Shown in pieces: positions 45,755 to 54,645 of a stretch of 64,000 nucleotides of DNA. The notes beneath the pieces were generated by a model, which saw only the letters and a list, made by a program, of their open reading frames with translations, ran no database searches and was not told the origin of the DNA. Numbering within the stretch: the stretch's first letter is position 1; each line of letters opens with the position of its first letter. A program made the position numbers and the translations under genes. Source of the stretch: DATKJS01 sp050015275 (GTDB lineage: Bacteria; Acidobacteriota; Aminicenantia; Aminicenantales; Saccharicenantaceae); NCBI GenBank assembly GCA_050015275.1, contig JBEKBS010000007.1, forward strand, positions 1-64,000, given 5' to 3'.

Positions 45755-45859
45755 GGCGGGGGCCTGTCTTTGACAGGGGCCGGCGGCGGAGTCTGGGCTC
45801 GGCGGGGCCATGGAGGCCGCCGGCTGGGGGCTGAGTCTGAAGCGGAAAGGAGAACCGAA

Positions 45860-46285
45860 ATGAAACGCTTCCCCGTTTTGCCGTTGGTGACATTGGCTTT
45901 CGGCCTCATCGTGGGCTCTTCTCTAGCCTATGCCCAAGCCACAGTCAAGGTCCCGTTCCAGTTCGAGGCGGCGGGCAAGAAGTTCCCGAAGGGCGATTAT
46001 GCGATCGCAGGGATTAAAGAAGGACAGATCACCCTCCGCCAGGAATCGACCGGCAAGGAATTCCAGATTCCCGTTCAGAAGAAACTGGCCCAGCCGAATC
46101 CCGCCGTCGCGGAACCCCGGCTCGTCTTCGACGAGGTTGGCAACTTCGAACCCTCGTATACAGAGTACTTCACGGTCTATGTCCTAGCGGAAGTGTGGCT
46201 GCCCGGCCAGGAGGGCCTTGAGGTGCACGTCACAAAGGGCGCGCACAAAACTCAGGTCGTCAAGGGGGAGAGCGCGAAAAAGTAG
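45860..46285 (+). CDS. Small exported beta protein of acidobacterial type
   Basis: A 141-residue exported protein: signal peptide (FPVLPLVTLAFGLIVGSSLAYA), then VKVPFQFEAAGKKFPKGDYAI, which matches a widespread family in Acidobacteria with the pattern 'V-P-F-x-F-x-x-G-x-x-x-P-A-G-x-Y'. The rest is beta-strand rich and ends with a Lys-rich tail. The function is unknown, perhaps a cell-envelope protein. AAAGGAG precedes the ATG, and the gene is 2 nt upstream of the TSUP permease. Confidence 0.75.
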   Translation: MKRFPVLPLVTLAFGLIVGSSLAYAQATVKVPFQFEAAGKKFPKGDYAIAGIKEGQITLRQESTGKEFQIPVQKKLAQPNPAVAEPRLVFDEVGNFEPSYTEYFTVYVLAEVWLPGQEGLEVHVTKGAHKTQVVKGESAKK

Positions 46286-46287
46286 CG

Positions 46288-47121
46288 ATGACTCCCCTCG
46301 GGTTTGTCCTGGCCTGTTTCCTTCTTTCCACAGCGGCAGGGACACTTGGCTCCCTGCTCGGTCTCGGCGGAGGCATTGTTGTGATTCCCGCCCTGACTCT
46401 CCTCCTTAAGATCGATATCCGATACGCCATAGGCGCGTCCATCGTATCGGTCATCGCGACGTCGAGCGGAGCGGCGGTCGCCTATGTCAAGGAACGTCTG
46501 ACCAACCTGCGCGTGGCCATGGTGCTCGAAATCGGCACCACCCTCGGCGCGCTAACCGGTTCATACCTGGCCGGCCGGATCAGCGGACGCTGGCTGCACA
46601 TCATCTTCGGACTCATGATGGGGTATTCGGCGTTGATGATGTTCCGCAAACGTCGCGGGTCGTCCGAAGATGATCGGGCCGCTCCCTGGGCCGACTTCTT
46701 GCGTCTTCACAGCAGCTATTACGATGAAGCCCTCGACCGGGAGGTTGCGTATAAGGTCGTCAGGACCCGGGTCGGGCTGGGCCTGATGTACATCGCGGGC
46801 ACGGTGAGCGGACTCCTGGGGATCGGCTCCGGAGCGCTCAAAGTCCCGGCGATGGATCTGGCGATGCGCCTGCCGATAAAGGTCTCGGCGGCCACCAGCA
46901 ACTTCATGATCGGCGTGACGGCGGCGGCGAGCGCCGGCGTATATTTCATGCGGGGAGATATCGATCCCTTTGTCGCGGCGCCGGTCGCGGCGGGGGTGCT
47001 CGCGGGGGCGACTCTCGGTTCACGTCTTCTGGGGCGATTGCACGGCCGCATCATCCGGATCATCTTTATCGCGGTGCTCCTTTATGTTTCGTTCCAGATG
47101 ATGTGGAGAGGAATTCACTGA
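46288..47121 (+). CDS. TSUP / TauE-SafE family permease
   Basis: A 277-residue permease with about eight helices of the sulfite exporter TauE/SafE family. The N-terminus LGSLLGLGGGIVVIPAL carries the family's GGG-x(2)-P loop, and the second repeat carries VSGLLGIGSGALKVPAM. An Arg/Asp-rich cytosolic loop lies between the repeats. It transports sulfite, sulfur compounds or organic acids. It ends in TGATG overlap with the DUF1634 gene, a pair seen together in many genomes. Confidence 0.88.
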   Translation: MTPLGFVLACFLLSTAAGTLGSLLGLGGGIVVIPALTLLLKIDIRYAIGASIVSVIATSSGAAVAYVKERLTNLRVAMVLEIGTTLGALTGSYLAGRISGRWLHIIFGLMMGYSALMMFRKRRGSSEDDRAAPWADFLRLHSSYYDEALDREVAYKVVRTRVGLGLMYIAGTVSGLLGIGSGALKVPAMDLAMRLPIKVSAATSNFMIGVTAAASAGVYFMRGDIDPFVAAPVAAGVLAGATLGSRLLGRLHGRIIRIIFIAVLLYVSFQMMWRGIH

Positions 47122-47549
47122 TGGCGGGGAGACCTGGATCCACGGCAACTCCGGACGCGGAACGGCGCGTGTCCCGGACGGAGAATCTCATCAGTCTGGT
47201 CCTTCGAATCGGCGTGCTCGCAAGCCTGTTGTGTGTCATGACGGGGACGGTCATCAGCTTTATCCATCATCCGGAATACCTCTCATCGTCCATTGCACTG
47301 CATCATCTGACACAGCCCGGCGCCGCATTTCCACGGACACTCCACGACGTATTCCTCGGGGTGAGGGACGTGCGGGGACAGGCGATCGTCGTGGTCGGCC
47401 TGCTCCTGCTCATCATGACACCGGTCATGCGCGTCGCGGTCTCGGTCCTTATTTTCCACCATCAGAGGGATCGGATGTTCACTCTGATCACCGCCATCGT
47501 CCTGTGCCTCCTGCTGGCATCGTTCGTTCTCGGGTGGATCAGCCGGTAG
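47121..47549 (+). CDS. DUF1634 membrane protein
   Basis: A 142-residue protein with three membrane helices (ISLVLRIGVLASLLCVMTG, AIVVVGLLLLIMTPVMRVAV, ITAIVLCLLLASFVLGW) and the DUF1634 feature of a short periplasmic loop after the first helix. It is translationally coupled with the TSUP permease, with which DUF1634 proteins commonly pair, so it is probably an accessory subunit. Confidence 0.82.
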   Translation: MAGRPGSTATPDAERRVSRTENLISLVLRIGVLASLLCVMTGTVISFIHHPEYLSSSIALHHLTQPGAAFPRTLHDVFLGVRDVRGQAIVVVGLLLLIMTPVMRVAVSVLIFHHQRDRMFTLITAIVLCLLLASFVLGWISR

Positions 47550-47610
47550 AGGCTTGGATTAAGAACCCTGTTCCGTTCCCGGCAGACTCAATTTTGGCCC
47601 TCCGATAAGC

Positions 47611-47616
47611 TATAAT
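47611..47616 (+). promoter_or_regulatory. -10 element (TATAAT) of the ABC-F gene
   Basis: A perfect TATAAT lies 12 nt before the ATG at 47629; no clear -35 and no ribosome-binding site. Confidence 0.45.
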
Positions 47617-47628
47617 AGACCGGCCACC

Positions 47629-49515
47629 ATGATCATCGTCGATAACCTCTCGAAGAGCTACGGGAAGCAGGGGCTCTTCGACTCCGTCAGCTTCAAGGTC
47701 AACCGCCGCGAGCGGGTCGGCGTCGTCGGCCGGAACGGCCACGGCAAGACCACCCTTTTCCGGATGATCATCGGCGAGGAGGAGCTTGACGAGGGCACGA
47801 TCTCCAAGCCGCGGAACTACCGGATCGGCTACGTCGAGCAGGTCATCAGCTTCACCGGGGACACGGTCCGGGCCGAGGCCGGGAGGGCGCTTCCCCCCGA
47901 CGCCCACAACGAGGAGTGGCGCGTCGAAAAGGTCCTCTCCGGCCTCGGGTTCGAGCCGGCCGACCTCGACAAGCACCCTCTCGAGCTTTCCGGCGGCTAC
48001 CAGGTCCGGCTGAACCTGGCCAAGGTCCTCCTCGGTGATTTCCAGATGCTCCTCCTCGACGAGCCCAGCAACTATCTCGACATCACCTCCCTCCGCTGGC
48101 TCGAGCGCTTTCTTGTGGCCTGGCCCGGGGAGATCATGCTCATCACCCACGACCGGAGCTTCATGGACAACGTCGTGACCCATATTCTGGGTATCCACCG
48201 GCGGAAGGTCCGGAAGATCCCGGGCGATACCGGCAAATATTACGAACAGATCGCGGGCGAAGAGGAGATCTACGAAAAAACCCGGGTCAACGACGAGCGG
48301 AAGCAGAAGGAAATGGAGCTCTTCATCACCCGGTTCCGGGCCAAGGCCCGCCTGGGCGGCCTGGTCCAATCCCGCATCAAGTCCCTGGAGAAGATGGAGA
48401 AGAGGGAGAAGCTCGAGGCCGTCAAGGACCTTGAGTTTTCGTTCGTCGAGAAGCCGTCCTTTAATAAGTACGCCATGGACGTCCGCGACATTTCCTTCGC
48501 CTACACGCCTGACCGGCCGCTCATCCGCCGCTTTTCGATCAGCATCGGCGCCAAGGACCGGGTGTTCGTCATAGGGAGGAACGGGCGCGGGAAAACGACC
48601 CTGCTCAAGCTCCTGGCCGGCGACCTCGAGCCGCGCTCCGGCGAGATCAGCTCGCCGCAATCCGCGGCTCCCGGCTATTTCGAGCAGACGCACATTTCGA
48701 CCCTGACCGATTCCAATACCGTCCTGGAGGAGATCGGATCCGCCGACCCGGAGGGCGATCCGAAGCGGGCCCGGTTCATCGCCGGAGGCATGATGTTCGA
48801 AGGCGACGATGCCCTGAAAAAGATCGCCGTGCTCTCGGGCGGGGAAAAGAGCCGCGTCCTCCTGGGGAAGCTCATCGCGACGCCGCTCAACCTTCTCCTC
48901 CTCGACGAGCCGACCAACCACCTTGACATCGAGTCCAACGACGCCCTCCTCGCGGCCATTGACAATTTTGACGGGGCGGTCGTCATGGTGACCCACAACG
49001 AGATGTTCCTCCACGCCCTGGCCGAGCGGCTGGTCGTCTTCGACAACGACGATATCGTCGTCTATGAGGGGGGATACCAGAGGTTCCTGGACAAGATCGG
49101 CTGGAAGGACGAGGTCATCCAGCGTCCGGCCGGGAGCCTCAGGGCCGGGAACGGTGGGGACGGCCCGGAAAAGGCGACGCTCGCTCCCAAGGAGCTCCGC
49201 CGCCTCCGGTCGGAGGTCATCACCGAGCGGTCGAAGTCCCTCCGGCCGCTCGAAACGAGGATGGCCGAGGTCGAGAAGGCCGTCGAAGAGAACGATGCGG
49301 CGCTCAAGAAGCTCAACCATGAGCTCGTTGAGGCCTCCCGGGCCCGCCGGGGCGACCGGGTCGTCGAGCTGTCCAAGGCCATGCACCAGACCAAAAAGGC
49401 CATCGACGGCCTCCTCGAAGAGCTCGAGGAGCTGACCTCCGCGTACGAGACGAACAAGGCCGGATTTGACGCCCGGCTCCGCGCTCTCGACGCCGAAGAC
49501 GGCCCGTCCGACTGA
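47629..49515 (+). CDS. ABC-F family ATPase
   Basis: A 628-residue soluble protein with two ABC domains and no membrane part. First domain: Walker A GRNGHGKTTLF, signature LSGGYQVRLNLAKVLL, Walker B LLLDEPSNYLD. Second: GRNGRGKTTLLK, LSGGEKSRVLLGKLI, LLLDEPTNHLD. An interdomain linker rich in charged helix (KQKEMELFITRFRAKARLGG) and a C-terminal coiled coil (about 520-625) match the Uup/YdiF-type ABC-F subgroup. ABC-F proteins bind ribosomes near the E site and rescue or modulate translation; some give antibiotic resistance. Which of these applies is not clear. Confidence 0.9.
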   Translation: MIIVDNLSKSYGKQGLFDSVSFKVNRRERVGVVGRNGHGKTTLFRMIIGEEELDEGTISKPRNYRIGYVEQVISFTGDTVRAEAGRALPPDAHNEEWRVEKVLSGLGFEPADLDKHPLELSGGYQVRLNLAKVLLGDFQMLLLDEPSNYLDITSLRWLERFLVAWPGEIMLITHDRSFMDNVVTHILGIHRRKVRKIPGDTGKYYEQIAGEEEIYEKTRVNDERKQKEMELFITRFRAKARLGGLVQSRIKSLEKMEKREKLEAVKDLEFSFVEKPSFNKYAMDVRDISFAYTPDRPLIRRFSISIGAKDRVFVIGRNGRGKTTLLKLLAGDLEPRSGEISSPQSAAPGYFEQTHISTLTDSNTVLEEIGSADPEGDPKRARFIAGGMMFEGDDALKKIAVLSGGEKSRVLLGKLIATPLNLLLLDEPTNHLDIESNDALLAAIDNFDGAVVMVTHNEMFLHALAERLVVFDNDDIVVYEGGYQRFLDKIGWKDEVIQRPAGSLRAGNGGDGPEKATLAPKELRRLRSEVITERSKSLRPLETRMAEVEKAVEENDAALKKLNHELVEASRARRGDRVVELSKAMHQTKKAIDGLLEELEELTSAYETNKAGFDARLRALDAEDGPSD

Positions 49516-49540
49516 GAAAAAAGGACCAGACCGATTGTCT

Positions 49541-49568
49541 TTGTCTTTCTCCCCCGTTAAGATATAAT
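49541..49568 (+). promoter_or_regulatory. Promoter of the pst operon
   Basis: TTGTCT (49541-49546), 16 bp, TATAAT (49563-49568). A second TTGTCT (49535-49540) stands immediately upstream, a 6-bp direct repeat over the -35 that could be part of a Pho box-like activator site. Confidence 0.55.
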
Positions 49569-49602
49569 CCTCCCTAACGCAGAATAGCAAAAAAGCGGCC
49601 AG

Positions 49603-50400
49603 ATGCGATACCCGCGCTTCATTTCTCTGCTCCTCCTCTGCATGGCCGGACTCCCGTCCTGCCGCGGCGGCCGCTCCCAAAACGACGTGATCGTCGCCGG
49701 GTCGACGAGCATCCAGCCGTTCGCCGACAAGTGGGCCGAGGTTTTCATGGAGAAACGCTCGGACCTTGGCGTCAGCGTCCAAGGGGGCGGCTCGAGCGCC
49801 GGCATCCAGGCCTGCAAGAGCGGGGCCTGCCAGATCGGCATGTCCTCGCGTGAGCTCAAGGCCGACGAGAAGGACCTTCACGAGATCGTCATCGCCCGTG
49901 ACGGACTGGCCATCATCGTCCAACCGTCCAATCCCGTCCGAGGGGCGACACTGGCCCAGGTCAAGCAGATCTTTTCCGGCGACCTTACGAACTGGGAATT
50001 TCTCGGCGGTCCGGACAAAGAGATCACGGTCGTCACCCGGGAAGAGGGCTCGGGAACGAGGGGAGCCTTCCAGGAGCTCGTCATGGGCAAGACCCGGATC
50101 TTCCGGGGAGCCATCACCGAGGACTCGAACGGCACGGTGCGGGAAATCGTCGCCCACGATCCCTATTCCATCGGCTTCATCTCGCTCGGCCTCGTCAACG
50201 AGCAGGTCCGGGCGCTGCCCCTCGACGGCGTCGAGGGCAGTGAGGCCAGCATCCGGGCCGGCCGGTACAAGCTCGTCCGGCCGTTCCTTTTTCTGACCAG
50301 GGGCGAGCCGACGGCCGCGGCCAAGGCCTTCATCGAATTCGTCCTTTCGGACGAGGGCCAAGCGCTCGTCAAGAAAGAAGGCCTCATCCCCGTGAAATAG
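49603..50400 (+). CDS. pstS: Phosphate-binding lipoprotein
   Basis: A 265-residue substrate-binding lipoprotein of the PstS family. The lipobox is LPSC at about residue 20. VIVAGSTSIQPFAD contains the first phosphate loop (S-T-S), and EEGSGTRGAFQEL the second (S-G-T-R). It is shorter than E. coli PstS, similar to Gram-positive and spirochaete PstS. First gene of the operon, 34 nt before pstC. Confidence 0.9.
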   Translation: MRYPRFISLLLLCMAGLPSCRGGRSQNDVIVAGSTSIQPFADKWAEVFMEKRSDLGVSVQGGGSSAGIQACKSGACQIGMSSRELKADEKDLHEIVIARDGLAIIVQPSNPVRGATLAQVKQIFSGDLTNWEFLGGPDKEITVVTREEGSGTRGAFQELVMGKTRIFRGAITEDSNGTVREIVAHDPYSIGFISLGLVNEQVRALPLDGVEGSEASIRAGRYKLVRPFLFLTRGEPTAAAKAFIEFVLSDEGQALVKKEGLIPVK

Positions 50401-50434
50401 CGGGCGGCACGGAGGAGAAAGGGAAGGGAAGAGG

Positions 50435-51301
50435 ATGAACAGGCTCGAGAGAAAAGACCGGCTCGTCAGGCTTGCCCTCCTCGCCGTCGCCTTTTCCGCC
50501 GTCTCGATCCTGGCCGTCATCACCGTCTTCATGTTCGAGCAGGGCACGCCCATCATGTTCAAGTACGGCTTGAAGAATTTCCTTGCCGGCTCGGACTGGT
50601 ATCCCTCCGAGAAGAGCTTCGGCCTCTGGCCGATGATCGTCGGCTCGATCTACGTGACCTTCGGAGCGATGGTCATCGGCGTTCCTTTCGGCCTGGCCTG
50701 CGCCATCGTCTTGACCGAGTTCTCGTCCAAGCCCGTCCGCCGGGTCATCAAGCCCGTCATCGAGCTCTTGGCGGGGATCCCTTCGGTCGTCTACGGGTTC
50801 ATAGGCGTCGTCATCCTCGTCCCGTTCATCCGGGAGACCTTTGGAGGCCCTGGGCTCTCGGTCCTGGCCGCCTCGATCATCCTCGGGATCATGATCCTCC
50901 CGACTATCATCAGCATCTCGGTGGATTCGCTCCAGGCCCTCCCGCCGGCCTACCGGGAAGGCTCGATCGCCCTGGGGGCCACGAAATGGCAGACCGTCCG
51001 GATGGCCCTTCTGCCGGCGGCCCGATCCGGGATCATCGCCAGCATCATCCTGGGCATGGGGAGGGCCATCGGAGAAACCATGGCCGTCATCATGATCGCG
51101 GGGAATGCCGTCAGCGTGCCCGGGTCGATCCTGGCCCCCGTCCGGACGCTGACCTCGAATATCGCCCTGGAGATGGGCTACGCCGCCGGCGAGCACCGCC
51201 AGGCCCTCTTCGCCACGGGCGTCATCCTCTTCCTCATCATCATGGTCCTGAACACCATGGCCAACCTGACCTCGGCCCGGAGAAAGAGGGACAGGGGATG
51301 A
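50435..51301 (+). CDS. pstC: Phosphate ABC transporter permease PstC
   Basis: A 288-residue permease with six helices. The periplasmic loop after helix 1 is short (GTPIMFKYGLKNFLAGSDWYP). The EAA-like coupling motif is ALPPAYREGSIALGATKWQTV, and NAVSVPGSILAPVRTLTSNIALEMGYA is the C-terminal PstC pattern, seen here as two adjacent pieces. It overlaps pstA by ATGA. Confidence 0.92.
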   Translation: MNRLERKDRLVRLALLAVAFSAVSILAVITVFMFEQGTPIMFKYGLKNFLAGSDWYPSEKSFGLWPMIVGSIYVTFGAMVIGVPFGLACAIVLTEFSSKPVRRVIKPVIELLAGIPSVVYGFIGVVILVPFIRETFGGPGLSVLAASIILGIMILPTIISISVDSLQALPPAYREGSIALGATKWQTVRMALLPAARSGIIASIILGMGRAIGETMAVIMIAGNAVSVPGSILAPVRTLTSNIALEMGYAAGEHRQALFATGVILFLIIMVLNTMANLTSARRKRDRG

Positions 51302-52134
51302 GATTCGATCCCCGCCTCGAGCAGCGCATCGTCAAGGTCCTTCTCTGGGCCATGACGGTCCTCACCGTCGCCGTCCTCGTTTTCATCGTCTTTTTCATCC
51401 TGAGAAAAGGCCTGCCCGCCGTCAGCCTCGATTTCCTGACGAAGAACCCCGTCGACATGGGCAAGGGCGGAGGCATCTTTTCCACGGTCATCGGCACGAT
51501 CGTGCTGACGGCCCTGGCGATCCTCATCGCGACACCCCTCGGCGTGGGCACGGCCATCTACCTGACCGAGTACACCTGGGAGAACGCCGTGACCCGCGTC
51601 ATCCGCTTCGGGGCGGAATGCCTGGCCGGCATCCCCTCCATCATTTTCGGGCTCTTCGGATTCATCCTCTTCGTGACCAAGCTCGGGTTCGGCTGGTCCA
51701 TCCTCAGCGGCGGCCTGACCCTGGCCTTCATGATCCTGCCGACCATCATCCGGACAAGCGAGGAGGCCATCCGGAGCGTCCCGCCGGCCTACCGGACGGT
51801 CAGCTTTTCCCTCGGCGGCACGAAGTGGCAGACGGTGACCCGGGTTGTGCTGCCGTCCGCCGTCCCCGGCATCATGACCGGGATCATCCTCAGCGTGGGC
51901 CGGAGCATCGGCGAAACGGCGGCCGTCATTTTCACCGCCGGCAGCGCCCTGCGGCTCCCGACCTCCCTTTTTTCCTCGTCCCGGACGATGTCCGTCCATT
52001 TCTATATTCTGGCCAGGGAGGGGATCTCCCTATCCCGCGCCTACGGGACGGCCGCCGTGCTGATCATTGCCATTCTGGCTGTCAACATCGCCACTTATTA
52101 CCTGATGAACAAGTTCATCAGAAAGTATTCGTGA
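51298..52134 (+). CDS. pstA: Phosphate ABC transporter permease PstA
   Basis: A 278-residue permease with six helices. AIYLTEYTWENAVTRVIRF follows helix 2; the coupling motif is SVPPAYRTVSFSLGGTKWQTV; and SIGETAAVIFTAGSALRLP is the PstA C-terminal block. It forms the membrane channel with PstC. It is followed 15 nt later by the first pstB. Confidence 0.92.
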   Translation: MRFDPRLEQRIVKVLLWAMTVLTVAVLVFIVFFILRKGLPAVSLDFLTKNPVDMGKGGGIFSTVIGTIVLTALAILIATPLGVGTAIYLTEYTWENAVTRVIRFGAECLAGIPSIIFGLFGFILFVTKLGFGWSILSGGLTLAFMILPTIIRTSEEAIRSVPPAYRTVSFSLGGTKWQTVTRVVLPSAVPGIMTGIILSVGRSIGETAAVIFTAGSALRLPTSLFSSSRTMSVHFYILAREGISLSRAYGTAAVLIIAILAVNIATYYLMNKFIRKYS

Positions 52135-52149
52135 GGCGGAGAGAGAAGA

Positions 52150-52914
52150 ATGCCCACCGACGCCGTCGCCATCCGGGTCAGCCGGTTCAGCCACTTTATC
52201 GGCGCCGAGCAGACGCTCCGGAACCTGGACCTGGACGTCTTCCGGAACGAGATCCTGGGCATCATCGGTCCCGCCCGGAGCGGCAAGTCGACCTTCCTTT
52301 GCGCCCTGAACCGGCTCAACGACCTCGTCCGCGGTTCGCGCGTCGAAGGGAGGATCGAGATCGACGGCCGGAACATCTACGACCCCGACGTGGACGTCAT
52401 CGAGCTGCGACGGAAGCTCGGCACGGTCTTCGCGACTCCTATCCCCCTGCCGCGGTCGGCCTTCGAGAACGTCGCCTTCGGGCCGCGCATGGCCGGGGTC
52501 CGCGACCGGGTCAGGCTCGACGGGATCGTCCGCGACAGCCTGGAGAAGGGGGGGCTGTACGATGAGGTCAAGGACCGCCTCGATACGAGCGCCCTCAAGC
52601 TCTCGGGCGGCCAGCAGCAGCGGCTCTGCCTGGCCCGGATCCTGGCCCTCAAGCCCGAGTTCATCCTGCTCGACGAACCGACGTCAGGCCTGGACCCGAT
52701 CTCGACAATGAAGATCGAGGATTCCCTCCGCAAGCTCAAGAGGGACTACACGATCATCCTCGTGACCAACAACACCAAGCAGGCCGCCCGGGTCGCCGAC
52801 CGGACGGCCTTTTTCCTCAACGGGGAACTCATCGAGATCGGGCCCACGGCCGGCATCTTCACGGCGCCATCGGACCGCCGGACCGACGATTATCTCCGGG
52901 GGCGGTTCGGATAG
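52150..52914 (+). CDS. pstB: PstB-like ATPase with degenerate nucleotide site (PstB1)
   Basis: A 254-residue ABC ATPase clearly of the PstB family (the NRLNDLVRGSRVEGRIEIDG block, the RTDDYLRGRFG end). Walker A GPARSGKST (40-48) and Walker B LLDEP with Glu176 are intact, as is the signature LSGGQ (151-155). But the A-loop aromatic is Ile17, the Q-loop Gln is Ala95 (VFATPIP where PstB has VFQRPNP) and the H-loop His is Asn207 (VTNNT where PstB has VTHNM). Three separate elements needed to hydrolyse ATP are lost. This fits a partner that lends only its signature to the second copy. The next gene starts 3 nt downstream. Confidence 0.88.
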   Translation: MPTDAVAIRVSRFSHFIGAEQTLRNLDLDVFRNEILGIIGPARSGKSTFLCALNRLNDLVRGSRVEGRIEIDGRNIYDPDVDVIELRRKLGTVFATPIPLPRSAFENVAFGPRMAGVRDRVRLDGIVRDSLEKGGLYDEVKDRLDTSALKLSGGQQQRLCLARILALKPEFILLDEPTSGLDPISTMKIEDSLRKLKRDYTIILVTNNTKQAARVADRTAFFLNGELIEIGPTAGIFTAPSDRRTDDYLRGRFG

Positions 52915-52917
52915 ACC

Positions 52918-53670
52918 ATGAGCATCATCGAAGTCCGCGGCCTCTCCCTTTTCTATGGGAATTTCCAGGCCTTGAAGGGCGTCGGCCTTGACATCCGGCA
53001 AAACAAGATCACCGCCCTCATCGGCCCTTCAGGGTGCGGCAAGTCGACCTTTCTCCGCTGCCTCAACCGGATGAACGACCTCATCGACGGCGTCCGGATC
53101 GCGGGTAAGGTCCTCATCGACGGGCGGGATATCTATGAGGCGGGAACGGACCTCCTCGAGCTCCGCCAGAAGGTCGGCATGGTCTTCCAGCGCCCCAACC
53201 CGTTCCCGTTGAGCATCCTCGACAATGTCGTCTACGGCCTCCGCGTCCACGGCGTCAGGGACCGGAGCAGGCTGGAGGAGAAGCTCGTCCGGAGCCTCGA
53301 ATCGGTCCACCTCTGGGACGAGCTCAAGGACCGGCTCGAAGCGAACGCCCTCGGTCTCTCGGGGGAGCAGCAGCAGCGCCTCTGCATCGCCCGCCTGGTG
53401 GCCGTCGAGCCGGAGATCGTCCTCATGGACGAGCCGTGCTCGGCGCTTGACCCGTCGGCCACAGCCAGGATCGAGGACCTGATGTCCGAGCTCAAGAAGC
53501 GGTACACGATCGTCATTGTCACCCACAACATGCAGCAGGCGGCCCGCGTCTCGGACGAAACGGGCTACTTCCTCCTCGGGGAGCTCGTCGAATTCGGCCC
53601 GACCGGCCGGATCTTCACCAACCCGCAGGATCCCAGGACCGAGGATTACATCACCGGTCGCTTCGGATGA
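52918..53670 (+). CDS. pstB: Phosphate ABC transporter ATPase PstB (canonical, PstB2)
   Basis: A 250-residue PstB. Walker A GPSGCGKST, A-loop Tyr13, Q-loop Gln91 in MVFQRPNPFP, Walker B MDEP with Glu172, and H-loop His203 in VTHNMQQAARVSD are all canonical. The signature reads LSGEQ (147-151), with Glu150 in place of the second Gly. So the complete ATP site in a mixed dimer would use this protein's Walker motifs with the LSGGQ of PstB1. No phoU follows, although phoU usually ends pst operons. Confidence 0.93.
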   Translation: MSIIEVRGLSLFYGNFQALKGVGLDIRQNKITALIGPSGCGKSTFLRCLNRMNDLIDGVRIAGKVLIDGRDIYEAGTDLLELRQKVGMVFQRPNPFPLSILDNVVYGLRVHGVRDRSRLEEKLVRSLESVHLWDELKDRLEANALGLSGEQQQRLCIARLVAVEPEIVLMDEPCSALDPSATARIEDLMSELKKRYTIVIVTHNMQQAARVSDETGYFLLGELVEFGPTGRIFTNPQDPRTEDYITGRFG

Positions 53671-53726
53671 GCCCGAGGCCGTCCGGAGCGCGGGGCGGGC
53701 GTGTGCCGGCCCTGGCCCAAAAAGAG

Positions 53727-53732
53727 TATAAT
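53727..53732 (+). promoter_or_regulatory. -10 element (TATAAT) before the DUF4097 gene
   Basis: A perfect TATAAT in the 137-nt spacer after the pst operon. The leader to the ATG at 53808 is about 70 nt and ends in GAGGAGG. Confidence 0.45.
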
Positions 53733-53807
53733 GGGTCCAAGCCCGTCGTCTTATCGGATGAGACAGGGACCCCGGAGAGGATCCCCCGTTCCTGTCGAGG
53801 AGGATCG

Positions 53808-54608
53808 ATGAGAAAAAAAGGCTCTCAGGCTCTGGCCGTCTTGACCTTCGCCGCGCTCGCGGCATCCTGCATCACGATCGTGGACCCCGAGCAGGCCCGG
53901 CCCTGGCAGCAGGCCGCCGAGGTCCGGAGGACGATGGATTTCCAGGCCGGCGGGACGGTGACCGTGGAACACACGCTCGGCGACGTGGAGATCACGGGCT
54001 GGGACAACAACTCCGTGGAGGTGGTCGCCACGGGAAGGCCGGAGGAACCTGGATACGGCCGCAGGGTCCATGTCGAAACCACGGAGGATTTCGAGCCCTC
54101 CGTCGACGTCAGGGAGGCCGGCGGAGCGCTCAGGATCAGGACGCGCTCCCTCGGAGGGCCGTGGGCGGCGAGCGGCCTGGATTATTCCATCAAGGTCCCG
54201 CGGTCGGTCAACTTGAAGGGGATCACTCTCGACAAGGGTGACGTGACGGTTTCAGACATCTACGGCCGGGTCGAGGCCGCGATCTCCGAGGGCCATCTGA
54301 CCGTCAAGAATTTCTCCGGCTCCCTCAAGGCCTCCATCGAAACGGGGCAGGCGGACGTCGAGCTCCTGGATGTCCGCCAGGGTGACGACGTCGAGATCAC
54401 CGTGCAGAGAGGAGACATCTCCATCCGCCTGGAAGCCGAGACGAGCGCCCGGGTCGAAGCCCAAGCCCCCGGGGGCGAGATCACCAGCGATTACGACCTG
54501 GGACTGAAGCTGCCGGCCCGGGCCCTCACCACTCAGCTGGGCTCGGGCGGCGCCACGATCAAGCTCACGGCCCTCCGAGGGAATATCAAGTTCCTGAAGG
54601 CCGACTGA
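53808..54608 (+). CDS. DUF4097-type beta-helix lipoprotein
   Basis: A 266-residue lipoprotein: lipobox LAASC, then a repetitive beta-helix-like body with short turns (TVEHTLGDVEITGWD, KGDVTVSDIYGRVEAAISEG, LDVRQGDDVEITVQRGDI), as in the DUF4097 / putative adhesin family. The product is anchored in the membrane facing outward. The role is unknown; members often sit next to anti-sigma or envelope genes, which is not the case here. Confidence 0.8.
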   Translation: MRKKGSQALAVLTFAALAASCITIVDPEQARPWQQAAEVRRTMDFQAGGTVTVEHTLGDVEITGWDNNSVEVVATGRPEEPGYGRRVHVETTEDFEPSVDVREAGGALRIRTRSLGGPWAASGLDYSIKVPRSVNLKGITLDKGDVTVSDIYGRVEAAISEGHLTVKNFSGSLKASIETGQADVELLDVRQGDDVEITVQRGDISIRLEAETSARVEAQAPGGEITSDYDLGLKLPARALTTQLGSGGATIKLTALRGNIKFLKAD

Positions 54609-54645
54609 GCCGGGCGGATCACCGCGTCCCGTATTCTCCCCCTGC

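Noticed and set aside
47539..50562. 1007-codon minus-strand frame across the ABC-F and pstS genes
   Set aside because: It spans two real genes and their promoter, shows low-complexity Asp/Gly/Leu composition, and no motif.
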